From the NCBI RefSeq assembly GCF_028747985.1, contig NZ_CP118108.1, positions 4,221,501 through 4,285,500 of the forward strand: a stretch of 64,000 nucleotides of DNA. Direction: 5' to 3'. Every line of letters starts with the position of its first letter. The first letter of the stretch is position 1. The translations under genes and the position numbers were made by a program. Origin of the DNA: Paenibacillus urinalis. Lineage in GTDB: Bacteria > Bacillota > Bacilli > Paenibacillales > Paenibacillaceae. The notes below the pieces were generated by a model. The model was not told the origin of the DNA and did not search any database. It was given only the letters and a program-made list of their open reading frames with translations. This document shows, in pieces, positions 54,108 through 62,778 of the stretch.

Positions 54108-54146
54108 CAAAAGAACCCCCTTTCGCTAATCAAGAAAGGCAGGCTC
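54108..54146 (-). terminator. Weak terminator after the sirtuin gene
   Basis: In minus-strand RNA, CCTTTC and GAAAGG pair around TTGATTAGC, followed by GGGTTCTTTT. The stem is short, so this is only a likely 3' end. Confidence 0.45.
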
Positions 54147-54157
54147 ATGACAAATTG

Positions 54158-54898
54158 TTATAATTTTGTGTTTACTTGGTCCAGTACACGGCCAATGGGT
54201 TCGGTAATCAGCAGATCGGCCCTGCTGTCATAAGGCGTGGGTGTAGCATTTAGCAATACGGTATGTCTGCCTTGAAAATAGGTCACGAGCTGTGCAGCAG
54301 GCTGAACGGTTAACGAGGTTCCTCCGATAATCATCAGATCGGCTTCAGACAGCGCATCTACAGCATGGTAAAGTGTCGTCTGATCAAGCGACTCTCCGTA
54401 CAGCACGACATCGGGCTTAATAATACCATTGCATTTATTACACTTAGGAACTAATGATTCGGATGCAAATATGGCATCAAGATCATAGAAATGGGCACAG
54501 TCCATACAGTAGTTGCGATGAACCGATCCGTGAAGCTCATGTACCTTCCCGCACCCTGCCGCCTGATGCAGACCATCAATATTCTGCGTAATGACAGCCG
54601 ACAGCTTCCCTTCCTTCTCCAGACGGGCAAGCAAACGGTGCGCACCGTTAGGCTTGGCACGAGGGTGAAGCATTTTGGAACGATAAAAATCATAGAAAAT
54701 GTCCGGATGCAGCATAAAAAAATCAATACTTAACAGCTCCTCAGGTGAGTAGGGAGAATGCTGTTCTGTCTGATAAATCCCGGCAGCAGATCGAAAATCT
54801 GGAATTCCACTCTCAGTGGATGTGCCTGCTCCGCCAAAAAACACGATTTTGTTACTCTCACGAATCCACGTTATCAATGGTTCAAACGCATCAGCCAT
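54158..54898 (-). CDS. NAD-dependent protein deacetylase (sirtuin)
   Basis: 246 residues, Sir2 family. GAGTSTESGIPDFRS (23-37), TQNIDGLH (104-111), catalytic His123 in ELHGS, four zinc cysteines at 131, 134, 153 and 156, and GTSLTVQPAA. Removes acetyl groups from lysines using NAD (SrtN/CobB-like). It overlaps the HAD phosphatase gene by 8 nt, so the two are cotranscribed. Confidence 0.95.
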   Translation of the reverse strand: MADAFEPLITWIRESNKIVFFGGAGTSTESGIPDFRSAAGIYQTEQHSPYSPEELLSIDFFMLHPDIFYDFYRSKMLHPRAKPNGAHRLLARLEKEGKLSAVITQNIDGLHQAAGCGKVHELHGSVHRNYCMDCAHFYDLDAIFASESLVPKCNKCNGIIKPDVVLYGESLDQTTLYHAVDALSEADLMIIGGTSLTVQPAAQLVTYFQGRHTVLLNATPTPYDSRADLLITEPIGRVLDQVNTKL

Positions 54899-55676
54899 TA
54901 TCTTGCCCTCCCTTCAGCAGAATTTGATCATAATGGGTAATCACGGTATCGGCATGCTTCAAATAGGATGTATTTCCTGATGGGACAATGCCGATATTCA
55001 GCTGAGTACCTGCACTTCTTCCCATTTGCATATCTCCGTTACTGTCACCGATGACAGCCAGCTGCTCAGGAGAAAGTCCAAGTGCTGCACAAGCCGCATG
55101 CACACTTTCAGGATCAGGCTTGCTGCTCGTTACCCGGTCAGATCCAATTATAACATCAAAATAGTCGAGAACATCCAGCCATTCAAGATGCAATGCAGCA
55201 TTTGAAGTTAAATCTGCAGTCACTACACCCAGCAAGAGCCCCTGTGTCTTGCAACGGTCCAGAAACGGAATCAGTCCGTCCAGTGGAATTGCATGTTCCT
55301 TGTTTATCGAATCGTTGGCTCTCGCGCTAATCTCACGAATACAGGTTACTGCATCATTCCAAGGCATACCGGCTGCATACAGCTGCCAGGCAAGCACTGC
55401 GGTAGACTCGCTTACCGTCGCAATTGCAAACGGTCCTTCGGCATCATAACCTGCAACCTTTCCTTGCGCATCATACCTGGTCCCCAGCACCTGCTCCCGC
55501 TGTCCAGTAAAGCTCTTACCCATTCCAGCCAACTGAGCTTCCAGTGCATCCAGCACATAATCTCCCCAAGGAGTCCACAATGCCTCTATGTCCAGAAGCG
55601 TTCCATCTTTATCGAATAAAATTCCCGAAATATTTGCTTCCTTCTGTCCGACCTTTAATAGAGCGATTTGAATCAC
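54891..55676 (-). CDS. HAD-family phosphatase
   Basis: 261 residues. FDKDGTLLD with nucleophile Asp22 and Asp24, VVTADLTSNAA, SSKPDPESVHAAC and VIGDSNGDMQMG are the four HAD motifs. A helical cap lies at about 35-125. It resembles phosphoglycolate phosphatases, but the substrate is open. The start is uncertain: GTG at 55676 is only 2 nt from GAGG, so a slightly later non-ATG start is possible. Confidence 0.85.
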   Translation of the reverse strand: MIQIALLKVGQKEANISGILFDKDGTLLDIEALWTPWGDYVLDALEAQLAGMGKSFTGQREQVLGTRYDAQGKVAGYDAEGPFAIATVSESTAVLAWQLYAAGMPWNDAVTCIREISARANDSINKEHAIPLDGLIPFLDRCKTQGLLLGVVTADLTSNAALHLEWLDVLDYFDVIIGSDRVTSSKPDPESVHAACAALGLSPEQLAVIGDSNGDMQMGRSAGTQLNIGIVPSGNTSYLKHADTVITHYDQILLKGGQDNG

Positions 55677-55694
55677 TTCCTCTTTAAGTGACTT

Positions 55695-55725
55695 AAAAAT
55701 TCTGACCGAGTGCTCGGTCAGAATT
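55695..55725 (-). terminator. Perfect inverted repeat: eda terminator and possible operator
   Basis: AATTCTGACCGAG-TG-CTCGGTCAGAATT: 13-bp arms with only 2 nt between them. In minus-strand RNA it is followed by five U, fitting a terminator for eda. It also lies about 20 nt upstream of the HAD-sirtuin operon start, and its GACCGAG core resembles TetR-family operators, so a DNA-binding role is possible. Confidence 0.65.
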
Positions 55726-55741
55726 CATAAGGTTTTTTCTA

Positions 55742-56410
55742 CTATTTCTCTTGAACGGCCTTTCGGTATACGTCCATATACTGCTCAGCTTTGCGACGGA
55801 CATGAGTCATATCGCCGGTCTTGACGGCCTCTGCTGTCAGATCTGAACCGATTCCAACGGCGACCGCTCCTCCCTTGATCCAGTCTCCCAGATTGCTTAA
55901 TGACACTCCCCCGGTTGGCATAAAATTCGCTTGCGGAAGCGGGCCCTTCATCGTTTTGATAATCGAGGGATCGTATACATTCCCCGGGAATAGCTTAACG
56001 ACATCTACACCAAGTTCCAAGGCCGACTGAACCTCGGCAATCGTCATCACTCCCGGCAGGATAGGGACACGGTACAGATTACACAATTTGACGGTCTCCG
56101 GATTCAAGGCTGGGCCTACGATGAACTCGGATCCTGCCATAATCGCAGCGCGAGCAGATTGCGGCTCCAGCACCGTCCCAGCCCCAATGATGGCAAACTC
56201 CTCTTCATTTGCTGCATTCCAGGAATATTTCTGGCTCAAACGCTCAATTGCCTGCAGAGCTCCAGGTACGGTCAGTGTGATCTCAATGACTTTGATGCCC
56301 CCTGCAATTGCCTGCTCTGCCATCTGAACAACCTGATCGGCTGAATCCGCGCGCAGTACCGCGACGACACCTTGCTCAAACATCTTATGTAGCAGCTCTA
56401 ATTTTTTCAT
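55742..56410 (-). CDS. eda: KDPG/KHG aldolase
   Basis: 222 residues. VVAVLRADSADQ, GGIKVIEITLTVPG, IIGAGTVL, Schiff-base Lys139 in VDVVKLFPGN, and MPTGGVSLSNLGDWIKGGAVAVGIGS. Splits 2-keto-3-deoxy-6-phosphogluconate to pyruvate and glyceraldehyde-3-P. It follows kdgK, whose product is its substrate. Confidence 0.95.
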   Translation of the reverse strand: MKKLELLHKMFEQGVVAVLRADSADQVVQMAEQAIAGGIKVIEITLTVPGALQAIERLSQKYSWNAANEEEFAIIGAGTVLEPQSARAAIMAGSEFIVGPALNPETVKLCNLYRVPILPGVMTIAEVQSALELGVDVVKLFPGNVYDPSIIKTMKGPLPQANFMPTGGVSLSNLGDWIKGGAVAVGIGSDLTAEAVKTGDMTHVRRKAEQYMDVYRKAVQEK

Positions 56411-56464
56411 TGTTCTCGATTCCCCTTCGCATGATTAATGAATGGATTAACCTAATATAATTAG

Positions 56465-57433
56465 TTAGCGTTCAATATGGTGGGCATTGCTCAGCTTGGC
56501 CTTAACTTCAGCCGCTGTCGGAAGCGCTTCCCAATCTCCTACAGCTTGAACCATCAGGCTTCCTGTCAGACTGCCAATACCTGCGGCCTCTACAGGATTC
56601 AAGCCTTGCAAAACACCTGATAAAAACCCTGCCCCAAAACCATCGCCTGCGCCAACGGTATCTATAACTTGATCCGCTTTGACAAAGGGAACCTCCTCTA
56701 CAGATCCCCGCTGCAGTACGTAGGTCAGCTCCGGGCCACCCTTAACAATGGAGACGGCATCAAGCTGTTTTAATCGATCTAATATTTTATCCGTATTCTC
56801 TTCCTCATAGAGCATCTTCAGTTCGTCCAGCCCCGGAAGAAAATAATCGGCCTCTTGTGCAAGGGACAGCAAGACCGGTCTTGCCTCTTGAAGTGTCCAC
56901 AGCTTCAGCCTCAGGTTAGGGTCAAAGCTAACAAGCACACCTGCCTGCTTGGCGATCCGAACAGCTTCAAGGACCGTCTCCCTGCTGGATTCACTGATCG
57001 CTGCAGTAATACCTGTAACATGCAAAATTTTCGCTCTTGAAATGTAGTCAATATCAAGGTCAGAAGGCGTCATCTGGCTTGCAGCAGAAAATTTACGATA
57101 ATAATGTACAGAAGATTTGCCCGGCACATTTTCTCTGATCATGAGTCCTGTAGCTTCACCTTCGCTCAGCTGAGCACGGGAGACATCTACACCTTCGCCG
57201 CGAATAGCCTTATATATCATCTGGCCCAGTGCATCGTTACCCAGCCTTCCAAACCAGCCTGCACGGTGACCCAGTCTCGCCAGACCAATCGCAACATTGC
57301 TCTCAGCCCCGCCAAAGGATTTGGACAAAGTGCTCGCATACTCCAGTCCGCGTGTATCCTGTGCCGTAAACAAACCCATACTTTCACCGAACGTTATGAC
57401 TTCAGGCGAAGAATATTCCGTTTGATTTCCCAT
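56465..57433 (-). CDS. kdgK: 2-keto-3-deoxygluconate kinase
   Basis: 322 residues from the ATG at 57433 (GGGAGGG at 8 nt). PfkB fold: ITFGESMGLFTAQ, GGAESNVAIGLARLGHRAGW, FDPNLRLKLW and DTVGAGDGFGAGFLSG with the catalytic Asp. Phosphorylates KDG, an intermediate of pectin/uronate breakdown. With eda it forms the lower uronate branch; no uronate isomerase is in this window. Confidence 0.93.
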   Translation of the reverse strand: MGNQTEYSSPEVITFGESMGLFTAQDTRGLEYASTLSKSFGGAESNVAIGLARLGHRAGWFGRLGNDALGQMIYKAIRGEGVDVSRAQLSEGEATGLMIRENVPGKSSVHYYRKFSAASQMTPSDLDIDYISRAKILHVTGITAAISESSRETVLEAVRIAKQAGVLVSFDPNLRLKLWTLQEARPVLLSLAQEADYFLPGLDELKMLYEEENTDKILDRLKQLDAVSIVKGGPELTYVLQRGSVEEVPFVKADQVIDTVGAGDGFGAGFLSGVLQGLNPVEAAGIGSLTGSLMVQAVGDWEALPTAAEVKAKLSNAHHIER

Positions 57434-57711
57434 ACCAATTCCCTCCCTCTCTCTTGTACCCTTCTTCATTTCCATTTAGGTGCGCATACTTTCAAATTCG
57501 TTTACTTATTCCATTGTTATCATCCATGGAACCGTTGTCAATCAACAATTCATATGTTTTTCCACAGAATATAACAAGCTGTTCATCGTCATGGTTTACT
57601 TTTCCGTTGACTATCCAAAATTTTCAAGTTTTATCCGTTTCATCTATTTTTACTCGTGGTAAGTACAAGCATATCCTTAACACCATTTTAAGAAAGAGGA
57701 GTGATTCATCC

Positions 57712-57966
57712 ATGGCACAAACGCTGAAAGGAAATCGCCCCAAGATGACCCGTGCAGAAGCTGGGCGCCTCGGAGGAGAGGCAACATCCAAAAAGTATGA
57801 TCGATCCTTCTATCAAAAAATCGGACGTAAAGGCGGCGAGACCACATCAGAAAATCACAGCTCTGACTTTTATCAAGAAATCGGCAGCAAAGGCGGAAAA
57901 GCCACTGCCAGCTCTCATGATCGGAGCTTCTATCGAGAAATCGGCCGAAAGGGAGGCCTTCGTTAG
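57712..57966 (+). CDS. KGG-repeat stress protein (GsiB-like)
   Basis: 84 residues, built of about four repeats of some 20 residues centred on GRKGG/GSKGG followed by D-R-S-F-Y (YDRSFYQKIGRKGGET, SSDFYQEIGSKGGKAT, HDRSFYREIGRKGGLR). Such glycine/lysine-rich hydrophilic repeats occur in B. subtilis GsiB and are linked to desiccation and general stress. The ATG at 57712 follows AGAGGAG; longer upstream extensions of the frame have no ribosome site. Confidence 0.88.
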   Translation: MAQTLKGNRPKMTRAEAGRLGGEATSKKYDRSFYQKIGRKGGETTSENHSSDFYQEIGSKGGKATASSHDRSFYREIGRKGGLR

Positions 57967-58165
57967 GATTAAAGTCCCCCCAGAAATCACCTTAAATTTG
58001 TAGAAATATGACGTGATCTGTGATAGACTCATTTAAATTAGATTCTTACTATTAGCTCTTTAAAGCAGCACAGAAACAGTGACCGTTCATCATTTCGTGC
58101 ATACTGCTTTCACATGTGCAGTTCAAATGCTAATCCATATTGATTCTTGGGGGGAAACAGACACC

Positions 58166-59854
58166 ATGGCACCAAAAAAAATGCGTTCAGACATGATTAA
58201 AAAAGGTTTTGACAGAGCGCCGCATCGAAGCTTGCTTCGTGCAGCCGGGGTAAAAGAAGAGGATTTCGGCAAGCCATTTATCGCCGTATGTAATTCATAC
58301 ATCGATATTGTACCAGGTCATGTTCATCTTCAGGAATTCGGAAAAATTGTAAAAGAAGCTATTATTGAAGCTGGCGGCGTTCCATTTGAATTCAACACGA
58401 TCGGTGTTGATGACGGGATCGCAATGGGACATATCGGTATGCGTTATTCACTGCCAAGCCGTGACATCATTGCCGACTCCGTTGAAACGGTCGTATCCGC
58501 TCACTGGTTTGACGGAATGGTCTGCATTCCGAACTGTGATAAGATTACGCCAGGAATGCTGATGGGTGCTCTTCGTGTAAACATTCCGACCATCTTCGTC
58601 AGCGGTGGACCGATGAAAGCGGGTCGGGACAAGAACGGACGCGCATTGTCACTGACTTCTGTATTCGAAGGTGTCGGCGCTTATCAAGCCGGCAAGATCG
58701 ATGATCAGAGTCTGCTCGAGCTTGAACAATTCGGCTGTCCGACTTGCGGGTCCTGCTCCGGTATGTTCACAGCGAACTCCATGAACTGTCTTGCTGAAGC
58801 ACTAGGACTTGCGCTGCCAGGGAATGGTACTATTCTGGCCGTTGCGCCTGAGCGTCGTGATTTTGTTCGCAAATCAGCCACTCAGCTGATGGAACTGATC
58901 AAGCTCGATCTAAAGCCGCGTGATATCGTAACACCAGAAGCAATTGACAATGCCTTTGCTCTGGATATGGCGATGGGCGGTTCCACCAATACTGTGCTTC
59001 ACACATTGGCTCTTGCTCATGAAGCCGGCATTGAATACCCAATCGAGCGGATCAATGAAGTCGCGAACCGCGTACCGCATTTGTCCAAGCTCGCTCCTGC
59101 TTCTGACTATCATATTGAGGATGTGCAGAACGCAGGCGGTGTAAGTGCCGTACTAAACGAGCTGCTCAAGAAACCGGGCGCACTTCATGCAGAGAACATT
59201 ACGGTTACTGGTAAAACGTTACGTGAGAACGTAGAGAATTCCCCAATCCTGGACGAGAATGTTATCCACAGACTGGATAATCCGCATTCCGAACGCGGTG
59301 GACTGGCCGTTCTCTTCGGTAATTTGGCTCCAGAAGGGTCCATTATCAAGGTTGGTGCCGTAGATCCATCTGTCGGCGGTTATCACAAAGGCCCTGCCAT
59401 TTGCTTCAACTCTCAAGAAGAAGCTCTTGAAGGCATTGCCAACGGCAAAGTAAAAGAAGGCCATGTTGTCGTTATCCGATACGAAGGACCAAAGGGCGGA
59501 CCAGGTATGCCAGAAATGCTTGCTCCAACTTCCCAAATCGTCGGTATGGGTCTTGGTGCCAAAGTCGGCTTGATCACGGACGGACGTTTCTCCGGTGCAT
59601 CCAGAGGAATCAGTATCGGACATATTTCTCCGGAGGCCGCTGAAGGCGGACCGATCGCCTTTGTACACGATGGAGACCTCATTGAGCTTGATCTCAATAA
59701 CCGTAAGATCGAGCTGCTTGTCAGTGAGGAAGAGATGGAGCGTCGTCGTGCCGAAGAATGGACCGAGTTTGAACCAAAAGTGAAAACAGGTTATTTGGCT
59801 CGTTACTCCAAGCTCGTTACCAACGCCAGCAACGGCGGTGTCCTGAAAATATAA
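58166..59854 (+). CDS. ilvD: Dihydroxy-acid dehydratase
   Basis: 562 residues from the ATG at 58166 (GGGGGGAAA upstream). Third step of valine/isoleucine synthesis. Fe-S and metal ligands: [29 protein letters not shown]; also [10 protein letters not shown] and [17 protein letters not shown]. Monocistronic, with its own terminator. No T-box was found in the 199 nt upstream. Confidence 0.96.
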   Translation: MAPKKMRSDMIKKGFDRAPHRSLLRAAGVKEEDFGKPFIAVCNSYIDIVPGHVHLQEFGKIVKEAIIEAGGVPFEFNTIGVDDGIAMGHIGMRYSLPSRDIIADSVETVVSAHWFDGMVCIPNCDKITPGMLMGALRVNIPTIFVSGGPMKAGRDKNGRALSLTSVFEGVGAYQAGKIDDQSLLELEQFGCPTCGSCSGMFTANSMNCLAEALGLALPGNGTILAVAPERRDFVRKSATQLMELIKLDLKPRDIVTPEAIDNAFALDMAMGGSTNTVLHTLALAHEAGIEYPIERINEVANRVPHLSKLAPASDYHIEDVQNAGGVSAVLNELLKKPGALHAENITVTGKTLRENVENSPILDENVIHRLDNPHSERGGLAVLFGNLAPEGSIIKVGAVDPSVGGYHKGPAICFNSQEEALEGIANGKVKEGHVVVIRYEGPKGGPGMPEMLAPTSQIVGMGLGAKVGLITDGRFSGASRGISIGHISPEAAEGGPIAFVHDGDLIELDLNNRKIELLVSEEEMERRRAEEWTEFEPKVKTGYLARYSKLVTNASNGGVLKI

Positions 59855-59872
59855 TACTGCACTTCTAAATAA

Positions 59873-59915
59873 AAGGGATCCAATGCGTGAATGGCATTGG
59901 ATCCCTTATTCTTTT
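59873..59915 (+). terminator. Terminator of ilvD
   Basis: AAGGGATCCAATGC-GTGAATG-GCATTGGATCCCTT, a 14-bp perfect stem, followed by ATTCTTTT. Confidence 0.88.
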
Positions 59916-59935
59916 CCCGATAAATGAATAACCTA

Positions 59936-61375
59936 TTATGCCACAGGCGGAGTACGCGTTAAATCCGCACTACCACCTGCTAATGAAATATCTTCTTCTT
60001 CTGAATAGCCAGTCTTAGCCAAGCTTCGTTGGTCATATACGGATTCTTTTTTAGGCTTCAATCCGTCACCGAAACGGTCAAATAAAATATCCATCGGCAT
60101 TATGATCATTTTCGGAGTCATCTGCTGGCTGCCTTCTCTTAATCTGCCTTGACCTTCCGGATGTATTACACTCAGCAGTATTTTTAAATACACTGACGTT
60201 GAGGCCGCAAACAAACCGCGCGGGAGATCCAGCACCGAGAATCCAAACTGCTCGGGTCCACGATTGATCATGCTGACCCCGTATAATGCCTTCGCATTAG
60301 CCACTTCCGGATCGAGGGCTGCAATCTTGACGAGATCCGGCAGCTGCTTCTCCATCGTCCGAATCATACGGATAGCGAGATGAACAGAAGTTTTTGAAGA
60401 AGTTCCTAGCTGATACAGCTTTTTATTATCAAAATGAAGTTCTATGATGTCGTCTCCTTTTTGCAGGGAGTGACCATCTGGCAGCTCAATGGCTTTACCT
60501 TGATAAGGGCGCACTCGATAATGCAAGAATGGATCTTGAGGCGTTATCGTCTTCAGCTTGGTAATCATATGGAATATCTGCTCCCAACCGAGCCATGCCC
60601 GAACCACTAAACGTTTAAAAATTGACTGAATCTTCATAACTGCCTCCCTTCCCGGTATTGGCTGCTTAGCTGCATAATGCTGGGATATCATATCATCGAT
60701 CCGTATACTTTGAATATCTCGGTGCCTTGCCTCTGACAGAACCCGATCCAGTGCAATGAGCATTTGAGCCGGTGCATGCCGATCTGCTCCTGGTGTCGTT
60801 CCACAATCATGAAGCACCATGACCTCACCGCCCCGCAGCTTCTTCAGCATCCGCTCTGTCAGTCGATCTGCTCCAACTCGTTCTCTCCAATCACCGAACA
60901 TGCCCGACCATAATACTATGCGATGGTGATGCTTCTTGGAGAAATCAAATAAATTGGTAATTCCCCACGGTGGACGGTAATATAGTGCATGAGATCCAGT
61001 AATCTTATAAATGATGGAGCCGGTTCTTTCTATCTGCTGACGAACAACTTTGGGCGTCATCAGCCAATTGGTCTGATGTATATAATTGTGGATCCCAATC
61101 AGATGACCTTCAGCGTGCATTCTTCTTACCAGCTCGGGGTTGCGCTCCGCATGTTCACCCACAACGAAAAAGGTGGCCTTGGCTTTATGTTTCTTTAACA
61201 GATCAAGCAGCTGCGGCGTGTAGTCAGGATCCGGCCCATCATCGAAAGTTAATGCAAAATCCTTGAGATTCCTTCCGCGTCTGAATACTCGAAATCCGAA
61301 TAAACGGCTAATTAAACTAGGTATAAATGCATAAAAAGATGTAATGTAAAAGAGCAACAGCAGCAAGTTCTGCAT
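59936..61375 (-). CDS. Polysaccharide deacetylase with C-terminal YkoP-like domain
   Basis: 479 residues from the ATG at 61375 (GTGAGG upstream; gives a hydrophobic N-terminal anchor NLLLLLFYITSFYAFI). NodB domain at about 40-240: FALTFDDGPDPDYT, TFFVVGEHAERNPEL, HNYIHQTNWL, YYRPPWG and LHDCG. Removes acetyl or similar groups from a cell-envelope glycan. A further 220 residues (about 250-479: HYRVRPYQGKAIELPDGHSL, GDDIIELHFDNKKLYQLG) form a separate domain like B. subtilis YkoP, of unknown function. Confidence 0.88.
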   Translation of the reverse strand: MQNLLLLLFYITSFYAFIPSLISRLFGFRVFRRGRNLKDFALTFDDGPDPDYTPQLLDLLKKHKAKATFFVVGEHAERNPELVRRMHAEGHLIGIHNYIHQTNWLMTPKVVRQQIERTGSIIYKITGSHALYYRPPWGITNLFDFSKKHHHRIVLWSGMFGDWRERVGADRLTERMLKKLRGGEVMVLHDCGTTPGADRHAPAQMLIALDRVLSEARHRDIQSIRIDDMISQHYAAKQPIPGREAVMKIQSIFKRLVVRAWLGWEQIFHMITKLKTITPQDPFLHYRVRPYQGKAIELPDGHSLQKGDDIIELHFDNKKLYQLGTSSKTSVHLAIRMIRTMEKQLPDLVKIAALDPEVANAKALYGVSMINRGPEQFGFSVLDLPRGLFAASTSVYLKILLSVIHPEGQGRLREGSQQMTPKMIIMPMDILFDRFGDGLKPKKESVYDQRSLAKTGYSEEEDISLAGGSADLTRTPPVA

Positions 61376-61561
61376 AACGGTATTCCTCACTTTTTTAGAC
61401 TCGTAACGTGTGGTTGTAAGACGTACATTACAAAATCTTAAAAACAACACTAACTATTATTTTATCATATTGTGAATAAAATGAACCCTTGATTTTAAAA
61501 TTAACGTATACTTCCTAGATAGGAGAATTACACACTTTTTAAAAGGAGTCGTTGTTATAAT

Positions 61562-62689
61562 ATGCTTCCTCTTTACAAAAAATATTGGCGAACCGCACTC
61601 GATGTCGGATTAATTGCGCTAACCGTATTTCTGATCATGTTTGTATCAAGCCAGCTGTACCAGATTGCCGCACCCGTATTTTTATCTTTTCTTGTATTTG
61701 TCATTATTGAGCCTTTGGCTAAGTTTCTACATAAAAGAGGCTTAAAGAAAGCCATAGCGTCAGCCATTTCGGTACTTCTGTTCGTAGCTGTTCTCCTAGG
61801 CTTCTTCTTCGGACTAGGCGTAATCATCGTATCGTCCATTACTCAATTCCAGGATAATATCCCGGCATATATGGCACTGATCCAGACCCAATTCACTCAG
61901 CTGCTCGAAATGTTTCAGACCCAGTGGAATGCATTGCCGGCAACCGTGACTGACCAAATTAATCAGAATTTTGAAAAAGTAACGGCAGCCCTCTCCTCCT
62001 GGGGCGCAGGCTTCCTTGGGTACATAGTCGGTATGCTGAGCTCCTTCTCCTCGTTTATCGGAAATTTTGCAGTAGCGATTATACTGGCTTTCTTCCTGAG
62101 CGTCGAGTTTGATATGTGGCGGATGATCACCAAAAGAAAAGCACCCAATACGCTTAAGCAAGCCTATCTGTTCTTGAAGAATCATGTATTCAAGGCAATT
62201 GGAGCTTATCTTAAAGCACAGCTTATACTCATCTCCATTACTTTTGTGCTTGTATTGATCGGTCTCATTATTCTTGGAACCGGAAACGCCCTTACACTTG
62301 CACTCATCGCAGCGGTACTGGATCTGCTGCCGCTGCTCGGGGTACCTGTTATATTTATTCCGTGGAGCATTTATTTGTTCATCGTGAGTGACGTCGGTAC
62401 TGCAGTTGGCTTATTAGTAGTTATGGGTGTGACTATGCTCGTAAGACAACTGGCTGAGCCAAAAATATCAGGCAACTCCATCGGGGTAACGTCTGCCTAT
62501 CTGATGCTGTCCTTTATGCTGATCTCGCTCTCGATCTTCGGCATTTCTGGCGTCATCCTCTCCCCAATCCTGCTCATTCTGATTAAAGAATTGTGGCAGC
62601 AGGGGTATTTGCAGCGCTGGATCCGATTGCCTGAGGACGAATTCCAATCTTCTCCTTTTGCCGTGGATGATCAGAACAACAGAAATTGA
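61562..62689 (+). CDS. AI-2E/PerM-family membrane transporter
   Basis: 375 residues with about eight membrane segments (GLIALTVFLIMFVSSQLY first). LPLLGVPVIFIPWSIYLF and the C-terminal LVRQLAEPKISGNSIGV are typical of the AI-2E family. Members have been linked to autoinducer-2 or sodium/proton export. AAAGGAG precedes the ATG. Confidence 0.9.
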   Translation: MLPLYKKYWRTALDVGLIALTVFLIMFVSSQLYQIAAPVFLSFLVFVIIEPLAKFLHKRGLKKAIASAISVLLFVAVLLGFFFGLGVIIVSSITQFQDNIPAYMALIQTQFTQLLEMFQTQWNALPATVTDQINQNFEKVTAALSSWGAGFLGYIVGMLSSFSSFIGNFAVAIILAFFLSVEFDMWRMITKRKAPNTLKQAYLFLKNHVFKAIGAYLKAQLILISITFVLVLIGLIILGTGNALTLALIAAVLDLLPLLGVPVIFIPWSIYLFIVSDVGTAVGLLVVMGVTMLVRQLAEPKISGNSIGVTSAYLMLSFMLISLSIFGISGVILSPILLILIKELWQQGYLQRWIRLPEDEFQSSPFAVDDQNNRN

Positions 62690-62698
62690 TATTGAATT

Positions 62699-62750
62699 CA
62701 AAAAAAGGATAGCAGGCACGCAATAGCATGCCTTGTCTATCCTTTTTTCG
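62699..62750. terminator. Bidirectional terminator
   Basis: AAAAAAAGGATAG.AGGCA and TGCC..CTATCCTTTTTT form a long stem with A/T tracts on both sides, between two convergent genes. Confidence 0.9.
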
Positions 62751-62778
62751 TACGTGGAATTTATAATTCGCTCCGCTT

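Noticed and set aside
57712..57966. KGG repeats as a nucleic-acid repeat or CRISPR-like array
   Set aside because: The repetition is in the protein with degenerate codons; the DNA copies differ and the frame has a ribosome site.
57967..58165. A T-box leader before ilvD
   Set aside because: No specifier-type or T-box sequence and no terminator in the 199-nt gap.
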